Made by a program: the position numbers and the translations under genes. A stretch of 64,000 nucleotides of DNA, taken from contig NC_134682.1 of NCBI RefSeq assembly GCF_024713945.1, positions 1-64,000 of the forward strand. Reading direction: 5' to 3'. Positions 42,239-52,748 of this stretch are shown here, piece after piece; within the stretch, counting starts at the first letter, position 1; each line of letters opens with the position of its first letter. The notes beneath the pieces were generated by a model. That model was not told the origin of the DNA. It worked only from the letters and a program-made list of their open reading frames with translations, and made no database searches. The stretch is from Dermatophagoides farinae (Eukaryota > Arthropoda > Arachnida > Sarcoptiformes > Pyroglyphidae).

Positions 42239-43503
42239 ATGATCATGATCGACAACATTGACCAATTACCGCCATATTACCCGGGCATCCACGGATGTCG
42301 AAGCGTAGAAGAATTCCATTGTATTAACCGCGTTGAAGAAGGTACCTATGGCGTTGTGTATCGTGCCAAAGATAAACGAACAGGTGAAACGGTCGCTTTG
42401 AAACGGCTCAAGATGGAAAAGGAAAAAGAAGGATTTCCCATCACATCGTTGCGGGAAATCAGCAGTCTGTTAAAGGTGAAACACGAAAACATTGTCACCG
42501 TTCGTGAGATTGTCGTCGGCAGCAACATGGACAAAATCTATCTGGTCATGGACTTTGTGGAACACGATCTCAAAAGTCTGATGGAGACGATGAAAAAGCC
42601 TTTTCTGTTGGGCGAAGTTAAAACGCTCATGTTGCAATTGTTGCGAGCTGTGGCACATCTTCACGACAATTGGATTCTTCACCGTGATCTCAAGACTTCG
42701 AATCTGTTGCTCAGTCACAAAGGTGTTCTCAAGGTAAGTAATGATTATCTGATTTATATTATTATTAATTAATCTGACTAATTCACAACACACACGATTT
42801 ACAGATTGGCGATTTCGGCTTGGCTCGCGAATATGGCTCGCCTTTGAAAGAATACACTTCGATTGTAGTCACTTTGTGGTATCGAGCTCCAGAATTGCTG
42901 CTGCAAGCACCACAGTATTCCTTTCCGATTGACAACTGGTCAGTTGGCTGCATATTTGGCGAATTTGTCACCATGCGACCGTTATTCCAGGGCAAGTCTG
43001 AAATCGATCAACTCAACATCATTTTCAAAGAGTTGGGCACTCCCAACGAAAAGATATGGCCCGGTTATTCTGAATTAGCATTGGTGAAAAAAATGACGTT
43101 CATCGAATTTCCATACAATAGCCTGCATAACCGAATCGGTCATAAATTGGGCAAATCTGGCTTCGATCTCATTAACCGTTTCCTCACCTATTGTCCGGAA
43201 CGTCGTATCACCGCCGACGAAGCTTTACGACATGAGTTCTTCATAGAATCACCATTGCCTGTTGATCCGGCAATGTTTCCCACTTGGCCAGCTAAATCGG
43301 AAGGCTGTCAACATCATCGTAAAGCACAAAGTCCAAAAGCACCCAGTGGTGGAAAACAATTCCAACGCAACCAACTAGACGCAGATGAAGATCGACTGAT
43401 ACCCAATAGCAAGTCATCGAACAAGGTGGTGGATCAGCCCCAATCATCAGGATTCCATATGAACGTTCCAAGTTCGAAAAAAGGATTCAACATTCGATTC
43501 TGA
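42239..43503 (+). CDS. CDK11: Cyclin-dependent kinase 11 (PITSLRE), short form
   Basis: Two exons (42239-42733, 42805-43503) give 397 residues. Name motif [10 protein letters not shown], glycine loop [17 protein letters not shown] lysine, [10 protein letters not shown] catalytic loop, [10 protein letters not shown], activation-loop Thr in [12 protein letters not shown], and the CDK11 tail [10 protein letters not shown] are all present. CDK11 acts with cyclin L in transcription and splicing. Human CDK11 p110 carries some 350 N-terminal RE/charged residues; here the protein starts 20 residues before GCRSVEEF, close to the p58 isoform, and the adjacent divergent CAPZB gene leaves no room for upstream exons. 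The tail past the kinase is ~70 residues, ending FNIRF. Confidence 0.93.
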
Positions 43504-43734
43504 ATAAAGCGCCATCTCTTGAATTCCAAAAATAACATTGCTGCTATTGTTCGATGAGCTCAATATGTCATTAACTTTTTTTTTTCATTACAACACAAGA
43601 GCAAGTTGTCGTTATCGTTGTTGTTGTTGTTGGTTCACTTGTTGTTCGTGTTTCGTGTGTATATTGTCTAATTGATTTGATTGATTATTTAATACTTAAT
43701 ACTTGACCAAAATTAATCCACCAAACGGACATAA

Positions 43735-44582
43735 ATGGATTCAAGTCTGTTTGGCAAAAAATCAAATTCCGAGTTGGCCTCACTGTTTGAATGTCCCGTT
43801 TGTTTCGAATACATTTTACCTCCAATTTTGCAATGTCAGAATGGCCATCTCGTTTGCCAGACCTGTCGCAAAATGATAACCACATGTCCGACGTGTCGAG
43901 TCCAGATCACGTCGAATATCCGAAATCTGCAGATGGAAAAAGTGGCTTCGAGCGTCTATTTTCCTTGTAAATACTCGATTCTTGGCTGCAAAACTCAGCT
44001 CCTTTACCAAGATAAACCAGGCCACGAGGAAGCCTGTACTCATAAACCGTACATATGTCCATGTCCAGGTAGGTGATCCTATGCACTCCTCATTGATTCA
44101 TTCACTCATCGATTGTTTGCCATATTCCAGGAACCAGTTGCAAGTGGCAAGGCCCAATAGATCAGGTGATGCCGCATCTCATGTCACAACACAAAAGCAT
44201 CACGACGTTGGAAGGTGAAGACATTGTCTTTTTGGCCACGGACATCAATCTTAGCGGTGCAGTCGATTGGGTGATGATTCAGTCATGTTTCTCACACCAT
44301 TTCATGTTGGTGCTCGAAAAACAGGAAAAGAATGGCCGGCAGCAGTTTTACGCTGTCGTCCAAATCATCGGATCTGAAAAGCAGGCCGAGAATTTCATTT
44401 ACCGGTTAGAGTTGTCTGGTCATAAGCGGCGATTGGTCTGGGAAGCAACACCCAAATCTATCCACGACGGTGTCCAAACGGCCATCAACACAAACGACTG
44501 TCTAGTGTTTGATACGACATTGGCCCAGAGATTCTCGGAAAACGGTAATCTCGGCATCAATGTCACCATCTGCCCAGTCTAA
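43735..44582 (+). CDS. Siah-type RING E3 ubiquitin ligase (seven in absentia)
   Basis: Two exons (43735-44068, 44131-44582) give 261 residues. [34 protein letters not shown] (residues ~19-55). It is followed by the SIAH double zinc finger ([40 protein letters not shown]) and the substrate-binding TRAF-like domain ([41 protein letters not shown]). It ubiquitinates targets such as Ttk in fly eye development. The N-terminal leader before the RING is shorter than in human SIAH1. It lies 231 bp after CDK11 on the same strand. AATAAA at 44669. Confidence 0.95.
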
Positions 44583-45073
44583 ACATTCTATTCTCACAAT
44601 GTCCATGTATCATCTCTCTCTTTCTCTGTGTATGTGTATCTTTTGACTTTTCATTCCGTATTTTCTTGAATAAATAAACGACCGTATAGTTGGAAATTCC
44701 CACTAGGCGGTATGATAAATGATTGGCCTAGTTTGCTCATGACGCCCAAGCATTTCCTTCGTGAATATGTAAACAAACCAATTTTATCCTCACACACACT
44801 CACATTCATACATGATGTTGGTTTGTTTAGATTATCTGACTTTATTGCCAACTAAGCAGATAATTTTCGCCATCACTGCTTTCTGTAAATGATGTTCACA
44901 TGTTTATCATACAACAACACTGTATGTTCGTGTTGTGATTATATTTATAGACATGGATGGGTGTGTCTCCATGCTGCACCAGTGTTCGGCTTGTCTGCCC
45001 AGTCATTTATTTCCGAAAACTGGTATCGATCGAATCGAATCTTTGTTAAAAGCCAATTTCTTTTCAGCCAAAA
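44583..45073. other. Intergenic, Siah to SPARC
   Basis: The Siah 3' UTR with its polyadenylation signal AATAAA at 44669-44674, then the SPARC promoter and 5' UTR. TTATATTTATAG near 44939-44950 is a possible TATA element, about 125 bp upstream of the SPARC ATG. No gene. Confidence 0.5.
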
Positions 45074-46006
45074 ATGTATTGCAACAATGAATGGATCAAA
45101 TGCGGGGCCTTGTTGCTCTTGGTAGTAGTGGCCAGCATCGAATGTGGTGGTGCAATCACTGGTCAAGAATCGGACAAACCAAATGCAGGTGAGTTGACTA
45201 TCTCTATATATATGATTATGAAACTTTTCTTACGCACACACACACACACACACACACATTCGATTCGATTCGATTGGCCACAGTGACTACCGAAGATCCA
45301 TGCTTATCAATCAAATGCGGCTTCGGACAGGAATGCTTTGTCGATTACGAGAACAACGAGGCCAATTGCATCTGTATCAGAGAGTGTCCACAAAACGATG
45401 ACCTTCGACGTCGTGTCTGTTCCAACTACAACGAAACATGGCAATCAGATTGCCATCTCATGAAACATCGTTGCGATTGTCTTGAACAAGTGAACGCAGT
45501 CGATTCAAAGTACTGCACGTATGAACACAAACACATGCATATCGACTATTATGGAGAATGCAAGGACATCGAACCATGTAGAGACGAAGTTCTCGAAGAC
45601 TTTCCTCGTCGAATGCGGGATTGGCTCGACAGCATCATCAGTTTATCTAGGGTAGAGGTGACCAATTCTAAACAGGATATGGAACACAAATGGATCGACG
45701 CGATCATCTGGAAATTCTGCGATCTGGACAAAGAACCACACGATCGGTACGTATCACGACATGAATTGTTTCCATTACGTGCACCATTGCTATCGATGGA
45801 AAGTTGCATATCTGACTTTTTGGATGGCTGCGATGCCAACGACGATCACAAAATCACTCTTGTCGAATGGGGAAAGTGTTTGGGCGCCAGTCCAGGTGAG
45901 CTTGTTGTTGTCGTTGATGAGTATTCTTTTTTCACTTTATCATTTTCCATTTTCATACGTAGATGAGATGCAAGACAAATGCAACCAATTCATCAGCAAA
46001 GCTTGA
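45074..46006 (+). CDS. SPARC: SPARC/osteonectin-like matricellular protein
   Basis: Three exons (45074-45188, 45284-45895, 45963-46006) give 256 residues. A signal peptide (ALLLLVVVASIECGGA) leads to a very short acidic N-terminal stretch, a follistatin/Kazal-like domain rich in Cys (DPCLSIKCGFGQEC, CICIRECP, VCSNYNETWQSDCHLMKHRC) and an extracellular Ca2+-binding domain with FPRRMRDWLDSI, ELFPLRAPLLSMESC and an EF-hand loop DANDDHKITLVEW. SPARC binds collagen IV and is needed for basement membrane assembly in fly and worm. The acidic, low-affinity Ca2+ domain I of vertebrate SPARC is almost absent, as in other short invertebrate forms. AATAAA at 46109. Confidence 0.93.
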
Positions 46007-46378
46007 ATCACCCACTAGATGATGAGGATGATGTGTTATAAATAATAATTCTTCATATCCACTGTCCAGGATCCAATCTTTAGTTTGTCCATTCATACGT
46101 TCGTTCATAATAAATAAATCAATGAATGATTGTTATGATTAAATTAATAATTAAATAAATGATGATGATGATGAAAACGCAACTTGACTCAATCAACAGT
46201 TGTGAATAAAATAAAAATAGGATACATTCAAATTGATACATTTTTTTCGTTTGTTTCTTTGTCATTGCCCCTAGATGGCAATCTAGTCAGTCTTTGCACG
46301 CTTGTTTTGTTTTTCTTGTTGGATTGTTGATAACTTTTCAATGAAATTTCATAAAATCCAACTTACAACAACATAACA

Positions 46379-48081
46379 ATGGTTAAAAGTCAGGCCAACC
46401 TTTCGTTGGGACGATCGTTGATCAAAAGTCAACGTAATCAATCGACATCTGGCCCTCTGAGTGAGGTAAGACGATCAACCTGTAACTTAAACAAATCATA
46501 TTGTTGTTGTAAAAAAATTATTCACAGCGTCACAGCCATGATGAACTGATCGTCGAAAAAAGCGTCACCGAAAACACTTCTTTGGACGACTTTCTGGCTC
46601 AAACCCGATTGGCCAACAAGCAATTCACTGCCGAACAGGAAACAAACATCCGAATCGTGGACACTAATGACGGTAGAACGGCTGCATCATCTGATGAAGA
46701 TTTCCGTGACCAGTTGCTCATTCCGAGACGCCCGCAACTAGACCAAGTCGATTCACCGCAACGATTAAAAGAGTTGGAGAATGAGAATTACCTGAAATGG
46801 CGTCGTCATCTGGCTCACATTCAGGAGACAACCGATGTTGTGCTCACACCGTTTGAAAAGAATCTGGAATTCTGGCGTCAACTGTGGCGTGTGATCGAAC
46901 GAAGTGACGTACTTGTTCAGATACTGGATGCTCGCAACCCACTGCTGTTCTATTCTGCTGACCTAGACAAGTACATTGGCGAGGTGGATCCTGACAAACG
47001 CAGTCTGATCCTGCTGAACAAGGCCGATTATCTGAACCGTGAACAGCGTCAGCACTGGTTAGATCATTTCGATTCAATGGACATCCAGTGTCTGTTTTTC
47101 TCGGCTCTCGAACAACAACAACAACAGGAACAACCCGATTCGAATGAAAAACAAGATATCTCCTCTGTCCAAATGGACCAATTGCAATTGAAAGATCGTG
47201 ATCGAACATTGTCGTTGGACTATCGACAGCTCATTTCGTTGTTGAAATCGTATCGAACGGATAAACGCCCCTTGACCGTCGGCCTGGTTGGCTTTCCAAA
47301 CGTCGGCAAATCGAGCACCATAAATGCGCTGATTATGAAAGCGAAAAAAGTATCCGTATCGGCAACTCCCGGCAAGACAAAACACTTTCAAACAATCATT
47401 ATCGACGACCAACTCACAATCTGTGATTGTCCAGGACTTGTTTTGCCGAATCTTGTGTCGAACAAAGCCGAACTGATCATCAACGGCATTCTGCCAATCG
47501 ATCAGATCAAAAACGTGTTTTTGGCCATCGAAGCCATCACCAGCAAAGTTCCAGCAGCTGTCTTTGAGTCCATTTATGCGATGATTCTGTTGAAAAAAAC
47601 CAACACCACTGAAAACAGTGAGGATTCTGTTGACGAGCACGTTTCATCATTGGAGCTACTCACGGTGTATGGTTATAGCCGTGGTTTCATGACACAACGT
47701 GGTCTACCCGACACATCGAAAGCGGCCAAATACATTCTCAAAGATTTCGTCCAAGGACGAATCCTGTATTGCTATGCACCACCCAACGTGGACCAAAAGC
47801 AATATCATCGGTTTGCAGTACCAGATCGAATCGTGAATCGTGGACGACAACAGATTGCAGACCGAAAATTGCAACGAGTTTACGAAGGCAATAATCTACT
47901 CACTAGACAAGATTTCGATCAGGAGTTCTTTAGCCACACTAGTACGTCGGGAGTTCACGTCAAAGACAGTAAGCACAGCAATGCACCGGATAACCAACCA
48001 GCCAAACCATGGAAAAATCATCAACACAAACGCAATCGGAAGCAAAAGCTACGACGTGTGTATGGCCATCTGGATAACTGA
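46379..48081 (+). CDS. LSG1: LSG1 cytoplasmic 60S-maturation GTPase
   Basis: Two exons (46379-46465, 46528-48081) give 546 residues. It is a circularly permuted GTPase of the YlqF/YawG family: G4 motif LLNKADYL comes before G1 GFPNVGKSS (about residues 315-323), then G2-like TPGKTKHFQT and G3 DCPG. The N-terminal part FEKNLEFWRQLWRVIERSD and LVQILDARNPLLFYSADLD is LSG1-specific. A basic tail (KNHQHKRNRKQKLRR) may contact rRNA. It releases the export adaptor NMD3 from cytoplasmic 60S subunits. The start ATG follows CAACATAACA and precedes MVKSQANLSLGRSLIK, the conserved N-terminus. AATAAA at 48158; it converges with SSU72. Confidence 0.95.
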
Positions 48082-48186
48082 TGAATGTAAAAAGTGCTTT
48101 TTGTCTTTGTCTGTTCTTTCTTTATTTTATCACACCATGTCTCAGTGTACAATGTACAATAAAAAATATACCCCATATATACGGCA

Positions 48187-48876
48187 TCATTGGAATGCTA
48201 TCGTGTGAAGCAACGGCCGATTGATGGTCGTTTCGAATTCCTGTAGCAATTCGTCAATGTCATTGTCGAGATCTTTGGATTGGGCCAGCGACTGAGCCAT
48301 CTTGAGCATCAACAGAGCCCCTATGGTTGCCTCTTCGTGATTGTCCTGAACGTCAATGTTGATGATGTGAACCGTGCTGTAATCAAGCGGCGATCGTGAG
48401 TTCATCTCTAAAATAAATATGATGAATAATTAAAGGATCAAAATTTCAACACTTACCTTCGACCACTTGGTCGTAAACTCGTTCCTCACAGGTAAAGATG
48501 ACATCGAATTTATCACGACAAGTTTGAAACTTTTCCGGGTGCAATTTGATGCGCCGATTCCGGTCGAGCATGTGTAGGATTCCATTTTGCGTGTAAAGAT
48601 TCTTGTCTTTGTTCAGCAGATCATTGTACATGTGTTCGTACGGTGTACCAAAGTCATAGACGTTCGGTTTGTCCTGTGCTGGACCAGGCAGTTTTACCTG
48701 GTTTCCCGACCCAAATGAACGGACATTGAAACCCTTTTTGCTTTATAAATTAATCAATGATCGTTAAAATGGTCGCAATCTACTAAATCATTGTCATACC
48801 TGAGCACGGCATGTGCTTCCATCGATCGATTCTGATTCGAGGAACAAACGACTGCAAACCGAAGTCCATCCACCAT
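48187..48876 (-). CDS. SSU72: SSU72 RNA polymerase II CTD phosphatase
   Basis: Three exons (48876-48800, 48740-48457, 48407-48187) give 193 residues, matching the family's ~195. The catalytic loop is VVCSSNQNRSMEAH (C-x5-R-S of low-molecular-weight-phosphatase type), with GTPYEHMYNDL, FDVIFTCEERVYDQVVE and the general-acid region NIDVQDNHEEATIGALL. It dephosphorylates Ser5 of the Pol II C-terminal domain and works in 3'-end formation. It ends 105 bp from the LSG1 stop on the other strand, so their 3' UTRs probably overlap. Confidence 0.96.
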
Positions 48877-49059
48877 GGTCACACAACAACATCCAACAAC
48901 AATCGTCTAAAACCAGCTGTAAACAGCGCTGAGAACAGAATCATGTGTTTATAGCACCGTTCATAGACTACGTAAAACAATTAGTAAAATATAAATGAAA
49001 GAATGATGATGAATTTCAATTTATTGAAAAAAAAGATGAAAAAAACCATTAATCATAAA

Positions 49060-51831
49060 TCATAAATCAACATCCATCTGATTATCGTCATCAGCAATCA
49101 TTGGTTGCTGATGAGCATGTTTAGCCATGATGGCCATGAATTTACAGTTATATTTGGTGAATTCAACGATTCTGGAGAGGTCTTGATGTTTGCTTTTCAA
49201 TGTTTGATGCAGTCGTCGCAATGCCGTTGTTTGTTCGGTGGATAGACAACTTTTCATGGCACATGCATTCTGGGTAAGTAGTGATTCCACCCACCGAAGA
49301 TAGAATTCAAAATGACCCGTCTTTTCAAATCCTTTGTCCAGATGGCCGAGCAGTTTGTCGACCATTGCTAACGATAATGTGGATGTGATCAGTCCTATCT
49401 GATCAGCTGGAATGTTTTCCAGTGACTCTTGAATGAGATTCCAATCGTTGAATTTGAGTGCCTGGATCAATGATTGAGCGTATTGTTTGTTGTTCAGATT
49501 CTCTCGATACGATTCAATCGTAACAGACGTATCCAATTCATATGGATTGAACGATGTGGTATTGTCCACAGAATAATGGAGAACACCTTCAGTGGAAGCC
49601 AAAGCAAACGAACGCATCGTTGGTGAGAATCGAATCTGCATAACGGCAATGATTGGCATCAGCTGTCGGTCAGCATAATCACTTTTGATCACTCCGGGCA
49701 AAGCAACCGGAGCAAAGCTTGACTCATCATCCCGATGTTTGATCCGATCAATATCGAATCCGAATTCCTGCATTTTTCGTTTGCTGATGAATTCGGCGAA
49801 TCCATCGAGCGATAGATTGTTCGAAATTTCGAATCGTTTTACGAGCAGTTTCTGCTTGACATTGTAGATGCAAACATATTTCGAACGACCGGCGGCAATC
49901 ACATATTGGCCATCGACAGAATATGCAAACGTTGAAAAGTATTTATATTTGTCATCCACTTGTTCACCCCTGTACCGTGATCGGCCAAGATCTTGTTTGC
50001 CTTGTTCGATACCGATGCCCAATTGATCGCCAGATTGAGCGTCATAAAACGATATGGTTCCATTCAATGTGGCCACAGCAAATTCGTGGCCATCTTCGCG
50101 GATATCCAGCCAAAGGGCATCACTACCAAGTTTGATTACTTCTCTCGTATGTTTGGCACCTTCAAACAGGTTCCATATTCGCACCGTACAATCCCATGAA
50201 CAAGAATACAATGTGTTTGAATTGGGCGAAAATTTTACAGATGAAACAGGTGCCTCATGACCTACGTTTTTGGAAAGAAAGTAGGGTTCAAATATATGAA
50301 TCAACATTTGCAGAACATGTATGTATATACCTGATAGCATTTCTAATAGTCTGCCCGTTTTGAGTGACCAGAGAAATATTTCGAAAAAATTGTGTGAACC
50401 AGCCGCTATGAAATCACCGCCAATTTTGTCGACGGCCAACGATATGAATTGAGCTGGTTTCGAATCGCTCGGTGCAGCTAATGTTCGAAAACAACGATAT
50501 CGGTTCAGATCGAATGCCTTGACGGTTCCATCCAACGAACAGGTGACGAAAACTTTGCCATCCTTGCCCGGAACAAATTCGACCCCGGTAATCGGTCCTT
50601 TGTGCTCGCTAGTAAACATTGACACACAGAATCCAGTGAAAAGATTCCAAACTTTGAGACGACCATCAGTACCGCCCGTGATGAGTAACGAAGCATCAGG
50701 TGAGTATGCCACACATTCATACGAATTGGTCACACTATTCGAATAGCCACTTTGTTTCAGAATGAACGATTCAGATTGCCATTCCCAAACAATCAATTGT
50801 GTTTGAGTTGAAACCTCGTTATCCAAGTCATATTTATTACCGGAACCAGGACAAGTGCCCAAAGCGATCCAAGCTCCATTGCCATTGAACGATACGGTCG
50901 AAATGGGCGTTTTGTTCGACAACTGCAGCGAGTGTATGAGAATCATATCGGCCAGATCGTACAACATGAATCGGCCATCATTGTATCCGACAACCATGAG
51001 ACGTGCTTTCGGTTCATAGCCATAAGCTGTGATTCGAGTGCCGGAGTTTTTCTCCTTTAAATCTTCAAACAAATACTTCTTTTGGACTATTCTATAATTC
51101 AATTTATCGGCCGCTGTATCATTATCGATTTCTGTCCAACTACAATCCCACACGAATAACTGACCATTTCGACTAATGCTGTATATGTTCAATGGATTTG
51201 GCTTGCTTTTAGAGAAGAATGCACCAATTATCAGATCATTATGAGCAGTGAGTGTGATGTGATCACCGAATGCACTGATTTTTCGATCAATCGGATAGAT
51301 TCGCATTGAATAATCTTTGCTTGTGATCAACAATAATTGTGATGTATGGTTCCAAGCGACCGATACCGATTCTTCGTGCCCTGGCTGAATCATTTTGTGA
51401 ATTTTAAATCCAGACAATTGGCGTCCTTTGCCTTGGCCAATGTATCCGGGTGTCAGGTAGACGAGCACTTTGCTCGAACCACAGATGGCAAAATATTTAC
51501 CATCCGGAGAGAATTGCACATCATTGATTCGGTCACCGATGTGTTTGAAATCTTTTCGATGTAGTATGACATTGCCTAGCAATGATGCAATCATCACCTG
51601 ATTCTTTTCCGTCACTATCAACAGAATCGAAGCGTCTGGACTGAGAGCTATGTTGCAAATGTTGAATTGGATTTCGAATGGCAACGCTTGACATTTACCA
51701 TTTTTCAGATCGTAAACGATAAGTTTATTGCCACAAGGACTGAGTAAACAGTTGCCATCAGGAAAAAACTGTAGATTGCCGTGATCGTAGACTGAACCGA
51801 GAACATTGTTGAACTTGTAAGAAAATCTCAT
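49060..51831 (-). CDS. PWP2: PWP2 (periodic tryptophan protein 2), SSU processome WD40 protein
   Basis: Two exons (51831-50331, 50261-49060) give 900 residues. It begins MRFSYKFNNVLGSVY, as in the family, with about 14 WD40 repeats forming two beta-propellers (for example WNHTSQLLLITSKDYSMRIY, LLITGGTDGRLKVWN, FVTCSLDGTVKAFDL, LYSCSWDCTVRIWN) and a C-terminal helical PWP2/Utp12 domain from about residue 770 (LIQALKFNDWNLIQESL). It acts in the UTP-B complex of the nucleolar 90S pre-ribosome. The intron of 69 nt (50262-50330) is a multiple of three without stops, so an unspliced mRNA would add 23 residues. The frame is open 9 nt upstream, but only from a TTG. Confidence 0.95.
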   Translation of the reverse strand: MRFSYKFNNVLGSVYDHGNLQFFPDGNCLLSPCGNKLIVYDLKNGKCQALPFEIQFNICNIALSPDASILLIVTEKNQVMIASLLGNVILHRKDFKHIGDRINDVQFSPDGKYFAICGSSKVLVYLTPGYIGQGKGRQLSGFKIHKMIQPGHEESVSVAWNHTSQLLLITSKDYSMRIYPIDRKISAFGDHITLTAHNDLIIGAFFSKSKPNPLNIYSISRNGQLFVWDCSWTEIDNDTAADKLNYRIVQKKYLFEDLKEKNSGTRITAYGYEPKARLMVVGYNDGRFMLYDLADMILIHSLQLSNKTPISTVSFNGNGAWIALGTCPGSGNKYDLDNEVSTQTQLIVWEWQSESFILKQSGYSNSVTNSYECVAYSPDASLLITGGTDGRLKVWNLFTGFCVSMFTSEHKGPITGVEFVPGKDGKVFVTCSLDGTVKAFDLNRYRCFRTLAAPSDSKPAQFISLAVDKIGGDFIAAGSHNFFEIFLWSLKTGRLLEMLSGIYIHVLQMLIHIFEPYFLSKNVGHEAPVSSVKFSPNSNTLYSCSWDCTVRIWNLFEGAKHTREVIKLGSDALWLDIREDGHEFAVATLNGTISFYDAQSGDQLGIGIEQGKQDLGRSRYRGEQVDDKYKYFSTFAYSVDGQYVIAAGRSKYVCIYNVKQKLLVKRFEISNNLSLDGFAEFISKRKMQEFGFDIDRIKHRDDESSFAPVALPGVIKSDYADRQLMPIIAVMQIRFSPTMRSFALASTEGVLHYSVDNTTSFNPYELDTSVTIESYRENLNNKQYAQSLIQALKFNDWNLIQESLENIPADQIGLITSTLSLAMVDKLLGHLDKGFEKTGHFEFYLRWVESLLTQNACAMKSCLSTEQTTALRRLHQTLKSKHQDLSRIVEFTKYNCKFMAIMAKHAHQQPMIADDDNQMDVDL

Positions 51832-51992
51832 TTTGATCAATCAATGTTGATGATGTTGATGATGATTGAAAACATATTTGTATTTCAAACGTAAAACACG
51901 TGTGCGAGAACCGACTATTTCTACTGCACCGGTTCATCCGAGTGTCATTGGGTTTAATTCATCAACATCAAAAATTGAGCAGATACGAAAGA

Positions 51993-52748
51993 ATGGATTC
52001 GGTAATGAAATTCAACATCTACAATGATGATCGTGAGAGGATTTTCCGGTAAGTTTACATTTCCAATATATCATATCAGAACCCATTGGCAATTGTGTTC
52101 ATTTTTGTTAGGATCGTGCAATATGTCTCGCATTTATTGTGGGCCGTCCAGGATAAAATGGCCAATAATCCCGAAACAGTATTGCGATTGAAACAAATCG
52201 AAACAATGATGGCTTTATCAAGACAAGGTAAGATTTTGAATCAAAATGAAAACTGTGACTAAATGATGATGAACAACTTAGCTTTACGATTCGGCAAATT
52301 CAGCGAAGCATTCAATCTGTCCATTCATTCGATGCGTTTGCAGAACAACATGGTGTGTACAACACTGTCTTTGTCGCGAATATCGTACGGTCTTTATCTG
52401 CTGTGTGACAACATTGATTGGCTATCCAGAATCGGAGCTATTCGTTGCAATGAAGAGCGATTCGTTCAACTTGCTCAATCATATCTGCTCTATTCATCGG
52501 CACTGGCTGCTGTCAAGAATGTTTACCAATTGAAATTGATACACAATAATCGTGAACGATATGGCCAACAGCAACAAGACCTAATGAATTTGATTATGAT
52601 GAACAAAGTATTATCGTTGCAAGTGGCCAAAAATCTCTGTGATATCTGTTTATGTTTACATTCATTACGAAAGATACAACTCTCTCCAATCAACGTGGGC
52701 CTGTTGGGCCTAATTTCATCGTTGATATTCCTGTTTAAACGACATTGA
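51993..52748 (+). CDS. PEX11: Peroxisomal membrane protein PEX11
   Basis: Three exons (51993-52048, 52112-52227, 52282-52748) give 212 residues. An N-terminal amphipathic helix region (MDSVMKFNIYNDDRERIFRI) precedes ALRFGKFSEAFNLSIHSMRL, ISYGLYLLCDNIDWLSRIG and a C-terminal membrane segment VGLLGLISSLIFLFKRH. PEX11 elongates and divides peroxisomes; the order matches animal PEX11A/B but the family is weakly conserved and the isoform cannot be named. It is head to head with PWP2, start codons 161 bp apart. Confidence 0.87.
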
